NCBI GenBank assembly: GCA_026706485.1
Contig: JAPOYR010000010.1
Span: 81,798-145,797 of the forward strand
DNA length: 64,000 nt
From: Chloroflexota bacterium
GTDB lineage: Bacteria; Chloroflexota; UBA11872
Direction of reading: 5' to 3'
The notes beneath the pieces are model-generated. The model ran no database searches. It worked only from the letters and a program-made list of their open reading frames with translations, and was not told the DNA's origin. Made by a program: the position numbers and the translations under genes. Positions 61,168-64,000 of this stretch are shown here, piece after piece. The stretch's first letter is position 1. Each line of letters starts with the position of its first letter.

Positions 61168-62499
61168 ATGACCTGTACCGCAGTAATCCTGGCCGCGGGC
61201 CGCGGCGTGCGCATGGCCGCCTCCGGCCCAAAGGTGCTGCATCAAGTCGCCGGCTGGCCGCTTGTCAAGCACGTGGTGGCAACCGCGCGCGAGGCCGGCT
61301 GCGATCCGATCGTGGTGGTCGCCTCGCCCGAGGTCGACCTCAGCGATGCCGTGGGCGAGAACGTGCACATCGTCGAGCAGCCGCCTGACGACTATGGAAC
61401 CGCGGCGGCCGCGCAGGCAGCAAGCGTCCCGCAGAGTCCCGGCACAGCCGTCGTCATGTTCGGCGACTCGCCCCTGCTTACGGCCGAGACCGTGCGCGAG
61501 ATGGCGTCCCTGCGCGATGAGCAGGACGCGGCAATCGTTGTGGGCTGGACCCAAGCGCCGGCGCCGGGAAGCTACGGCAGGGTCGTGATGGCCGGCGACG
61601 GATCGGTGCAAGCCATTGTCGAAGCCGCCGATGCGGACCCGGCGACCTACGCGCTGACCTCGTGCAATTCCGGACTGATGGCGTTCGACGCCGAGTGGAT
61701 TGGCGCCGCGCTGCCGCGGGTACCCGCCAGCCCGGCGACCGGTGAGCGCTATCTGACGGCCGTGGTCGAGCTTGCGATCGCCGATGGGCGCCAAGTGGCA
61801 TCTCATCTGATCGCCGATGCCTCGGAAACCATCGGCTGCGACGACCTCTCCCGTCTGGCGGAGGCCGAGCAGGCCATGCAGCACCGTCTGCGCCAGGTCC
61901 TGATGGCGCAGGGCGTGCAGCTTCGCGACCCGGGCACCACCTATCTGCACCGCGGCGTGACGGCTGAGGCGGGTACCGTGCTCCTGCCGGGCACATCGCT
62001 CGAGGGCGCCACTTCGATCGGCGCCGGATCGACCATTGGCCCGAACAGCCGACTCATCGACGCGATCGTGGGCGACGGTTGCGTCGTCGAGTCGTCGCGC
62101 GTGTCGGCGTCGAGCCTCGGCGACGGCGTCGTCGTGGGTCCGTTCGCTCACGTGCGCGACGGCTGCGCCATTGGGCCCGACAGCCACCTTGGGTCACAGA
62201 CCGAGCTCAAGGCCGCAACGCTGGGAAATGGCGTGCACGTGCACCATTTCGGCTATCTTGGAGACGTGGAGATTGGCGATGGTGCAAACATCGGCGCCGG
62301 GACGGTGACGTGCAACTTCGACGGAACGGCCAAGCACCGCACCGTGATCGGCGCTGACGCCTTCATCGGCAGCGACACCATGCTGATCGCCCCAGTGACG
62401 GTTGGCGAGAGCGCGCGAACCAGCGCCAGCGCCGTCATCACACGGGATGTGCCGCCGGGCATGCTGGCGGTGGGCATTCCGGCGCGAATCCGTCGCTAG
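61168..62499 (+). CDS. glmU: Bifunctional N-acetylglucosamine-1-phosphate uridyltransferase / glucosamine-1-phosphate acetyltransferase
   Basis: 443 residues. The uridyltransferase domain has LAAGRGVRMAASGPKVLHQVAG, the QPPDDYGTAAA nucleotide loop and FGDSPLL; the acetyltransferase domain is a left-handed beta helix with hexad repeats from about 250 to the end, including FAHVRDGCAIG, the catalytic-His region HVHHFGYLGDVEIG and NIGAGTVTCNFDG. It makes UDP-GlcNAc, the likely substrate of the WecA-like enzyme encoded nearby. Begins 13 bases after the tRNA. Confidence 0.94.
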   Translation: MTCTAVILAAGRGVRMAASGPKVLHQVAGWPLVKHVVATAREAGCDPIVVVASPEVDLSDAVGENVHIVEQPPDDYGTAAAAQAASVPQSPGTAVVMFGDSPLLTAETVREMASLRDEQDAAIVVGWTQAPAPGSYGRVVMAGDGSVQAIVEAADADPATYALTSCNSGLMAFDAEWIGAALPRVPASPATGERYLTAVVELAIADGRQVASHLIADASETIGCDDLSRLAEAEQAMQHRLRQVLMAQGVQLRDPGTTYLHRGVTAEAGTVLLPGTSLEGATSIGAGSTIGPNSRLIDAIVGDGCVVESSRVSASSLGDGVVVGPFAHVRDGCAIGPDSHLGSQTELKAATLGNGVHVHHFGYLGDVEIGDGANIGAGTVTCNFDGTAKHRTVIGADAFIGSDTMLIAPVTVGESARTSASAVITRDVPPGMLAVGIPARIRR

Positions 62500-62518
62500 C
62501 GGAGTAGGGGAGGCCTCC

Positions 62519-63460
62519 GTGGACGGCGAGCTGAAGATATTTTCGGGAAGCAGCAATCGGGGCTTGGCTGAGCGCATTGCGACTACGCTCGGGCGTCCCC
62601 TGGGCGAGGCCAGGGTCGAGCATTTCCCCGACGGCGAGGCGGACATCCAGATCCTGGAAAACGTTCGCGGCACCGATGTCTTCGTCGTGCAGTCCACCTG
62701 CGCCCCGGTCGACCGAAACCTGATGCAGCTGCTGATCATGATCGACGCGCTGCGGCGCGCCTCCGCCGGCCGCGTCACCGCGCTGATCCCGTATTTTGGC
62801 TACGCGCGCCAGGAAAAGAAGTCCACCGGGCGCGAACCGATCACGGCCAAGCTTGTCGCCAACATCCTCGAGGCGGCCGGCGTCTCGCGCATCGTCACGC
62901 TCGATCTCCATGCGCCCGCGGTTCAGGGGTTCTTTGACATCCCCGTCGATCATCTGCTGGCCGCGCCGCTGCTGGCCGACGCCATCGACCGCATGGGGCT
63001 GACGCAGCCGGTCATCGTGTCGCCCGACGCCGGCGGCGTGACCCGGGCGCACGATTTCAGTCAGCGCGTTGCCGGCGCGCCCCTGGCCGTCGTCTTCAAG
63101 AACCGCACCGCGGCGGATAAGATCGAGCATCTGCAAATCGTTGGCGATGTCGAAGGACGCGACACGATCGTCGTCGATGACCAGGTTTCCACCGGCCACA
63201 CGCTGGTTGAGGCCAGCGAGGCCCTTCGTGAACGTGGCGCCCGCAGCGTGTACGCGTGTGCGGTGCACCCGGTGTTTGCCGACGACGCGCTCGAGCGGAT
63301 TCAAGACGCCCCGATCGAGCGGCTCTTCATCACCGACACGATTCCGATTGAAGACGGACTCATGAACGGCAAAATACAATTGGTCCACACGCACGAATTG
63401 TTCGGAGAGGCTGTCCGCCGGATTCACAATGACGAATCCGTCACGGCACTGTTCAAGTGA
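62519..63460 (+). CDS. prs: Ribose-phosphate pyrophosphokinase
   Basis: 313 residues from GTG 62519, with GGAGTAGGGGAGG upstream. It makes PRPP. LKIFSGSSNRGLAERIA at the start, FPDGEADIQI, YFGYARQEKKSTGREPI, DLHAPAVQGFFDIP and the PRPP loop TIVVDDQVSTGHTL (the family usually has VDDMIDTGGT). The order glmU-prs is common in bacteria. Twenty bases separate it from glmU. Confidence 0.95.
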   Translation: MDGELKIFSGSSNRGLAERIATTLGRPLGEARVEHFPDGEADIQILENVRGTDVFVVQSTCAPVDRNLMQLLIMIDALRRASAGRVTALIPYFGYARQEKKSTGREPITAKLVANILEAAGVSRIVTLDLHAPAVQGFFDIPVDHLLAAPLLADAIDRMGLTQPVIVSPDAGGVTRAHDFSQRVAGAPLAVVFKNRTAADKIEHLQIVGDVEGRDTIVVDDQVSTGHTLVEASEALRERGARSVYACAVHPVFADDALERIQDAPIERLFITDTIPIEDGLMNGKIQLVHTHELFGEAVRRIHNDESVTALFK

Positions 63461-63567
63461 GAGCCCAACCGTGGGGTATCGAGAGTGGGCGCGCGATCGC
63501 GGACCGCGCGGCACCCGAGGGCGTACGCACCCGTCAGTGCGGCGACTGAACGAGGAGCGGATCCTTT

Positions 63568-64000
63568 TTGGATCCTGTTAGTTGGCTCGGTCTCGTCGGT
63601 ATTTTCGTTCTGACCGGATTCTCCGCGCTCGCCAGCGCCAGCGAGAGCGCGCTCAATGAGACGGCCCGCACCGATCTCGAGCCGCCGCCGCCGGATGCTC
63701 CGGGCGCGGCGCGGCGCCGTCATGAGCTTCTGACGAATCGATTTCGATTCTGGGTCGGTCAGCGCCTCAGCGATACGGTGGTGATTCTCGTATCGGCCAC
63801 GCTCACGGCCACGCTCATGGCCGACGCCTTGGCGTCCGTGATTCCAAACCGCGCCGGGAGCGTGGTCATTGCCATCGGCGCGCTCGCCGTGCTTCATGCG
63901 GGATTGGCTCGGATCCTGCCGCGCATCCTGGCCCAGCGGTATCCCCGGACGTTGGCGGAACGGCTCACCATCGTCCCGTGGGTGATCTATGCGGCATCCC
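63568..64000 (+). CDS. CNNM / HlyC-CorC-type membrane protein (3' end outside the window)
   Basis: Open from TTG 63568 to the right edge (at least 144 residues), behind GAGGAGCGG at 63552-63560. It begins MDPVSWLGLVGIFVLTGF, a transmembrane helix, followed by ASASESALNETARTDLE, which resembles the start of the DUF21/CNNM domain (SxxETALxxxSRxxL), then RFRFWVGQRLSDTVVILVSATLTATLMAD and another helix. CNNM proteins move Mg2+ or Co2+ or regulate such transport; the CBS domains expected downstream are outside the window. The call is from domain shape and motif, so moderately sure. Confidence 0.65.
   Translation, partial: MDPVSWLGLVGIFVLTGFSALASASESALNETARTDLEPPPPDAPGAARRRHELLTNRFRFWVGQRLSDTVVILVSATLTATLMADALASVIPNRAGSVVIAIGALAVLHAGLARILPRILAQRYPRTLAERLTIVPWVIYAAS

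Overview
The window is a GC-rich, gene-dense stretch of a bacterial chromosome, almost entirely housekeeping. The combination of genes suggests a member of the Chloroflexota or a close relative: an L31 - DUF1385 - RF1 - PrmC run, a DUF177 - coiled-coil - CoaD - RsmD - RecG - DAK2/DegV-like run, a Rex gene heading a complex I cluster, and frequent GTG/TTG starts with GTGA/TTGA overlaps. This is an inference from gene content and order; no rRNA or marker search was possible. No insertion sequence, prophage, CRISPR array or origin was seen. No gene-free stretch exceeds about 210 bases.

Layout. 1-5450 (+): the end of an unrecognised protein, greA, lysS, serS, a cysteine-synthase-like gene and a TIM-barrel protein. 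5454-13947 (-): an ABC-2 exporter pair, a lone hydantoinase A subunit and two tandem GH42-like glycoside hydrolases; this is the most accessory-looking part. 14077-26770 (+): rex, a candidate Rex operator, then nuoA-C-D-G-H-I-J-K-L-M-N, with nuoB, nuoE and nuoF absent. 26783-30846 (-): a class III aminotransferase and the fabF-accB-bioY-acpP group. 31038-36345: fabH (+), a class I-type aminotransferase (-), a HIT protein (+), lepB (-), rluD (+), tatC (-). 36361-46287 (-): fabD-fabG-accC-nusB, preceded by rpmF, DUF177, a coiled-coil gene, coaD, rsmD, recG and a FakA-like gene. 46376-46582 (+): rpmB. 46579-58782 (-): a long polycistron from a MraY/WecA-type transferase through rpmE, DUF1385, prfA, prmC, gmk, priA, def, fmt, two YugP-type proteases and rlmN to rpe. 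58991-64000 (+): rpsU, yqeY, ybeY, ispE, tRNA-Gln(UUG), glmU, prs and the start of a CNNM-type membrane protein.

How the genes work together. Rex senses NADH/NAD+ and lies directly in front of complex I; a near-palindromic Rex-type site lies between them. FabF, FabH, FabD, FabG, AcpP, AccB and AccC make up most of type II fatty acid synthesis. A BioY biotin importer between accB and acpP links biotin supply to the biotin-dependent carboxylase. Def, Fmt, PrfA, PrmC, RlmN, NusB, RsmD, YbeY, the aminoacyl-tRNA synthetases and four ribosomal proteins form a translation and ribosome-maturation core.

I did not find an unmistakable new multi-gene system. The points most worth a second look are: two genes whose family-like N-termini run past the first canonical start to an ATC codon behind a ribosome binding site; paired GH42 paralogues that both lack the catalytic acid; a PriA without a recognisable Walker A motif; a complex I cluster lacking nuoB/E/F; the Rex site; and a structured rpsU leader.
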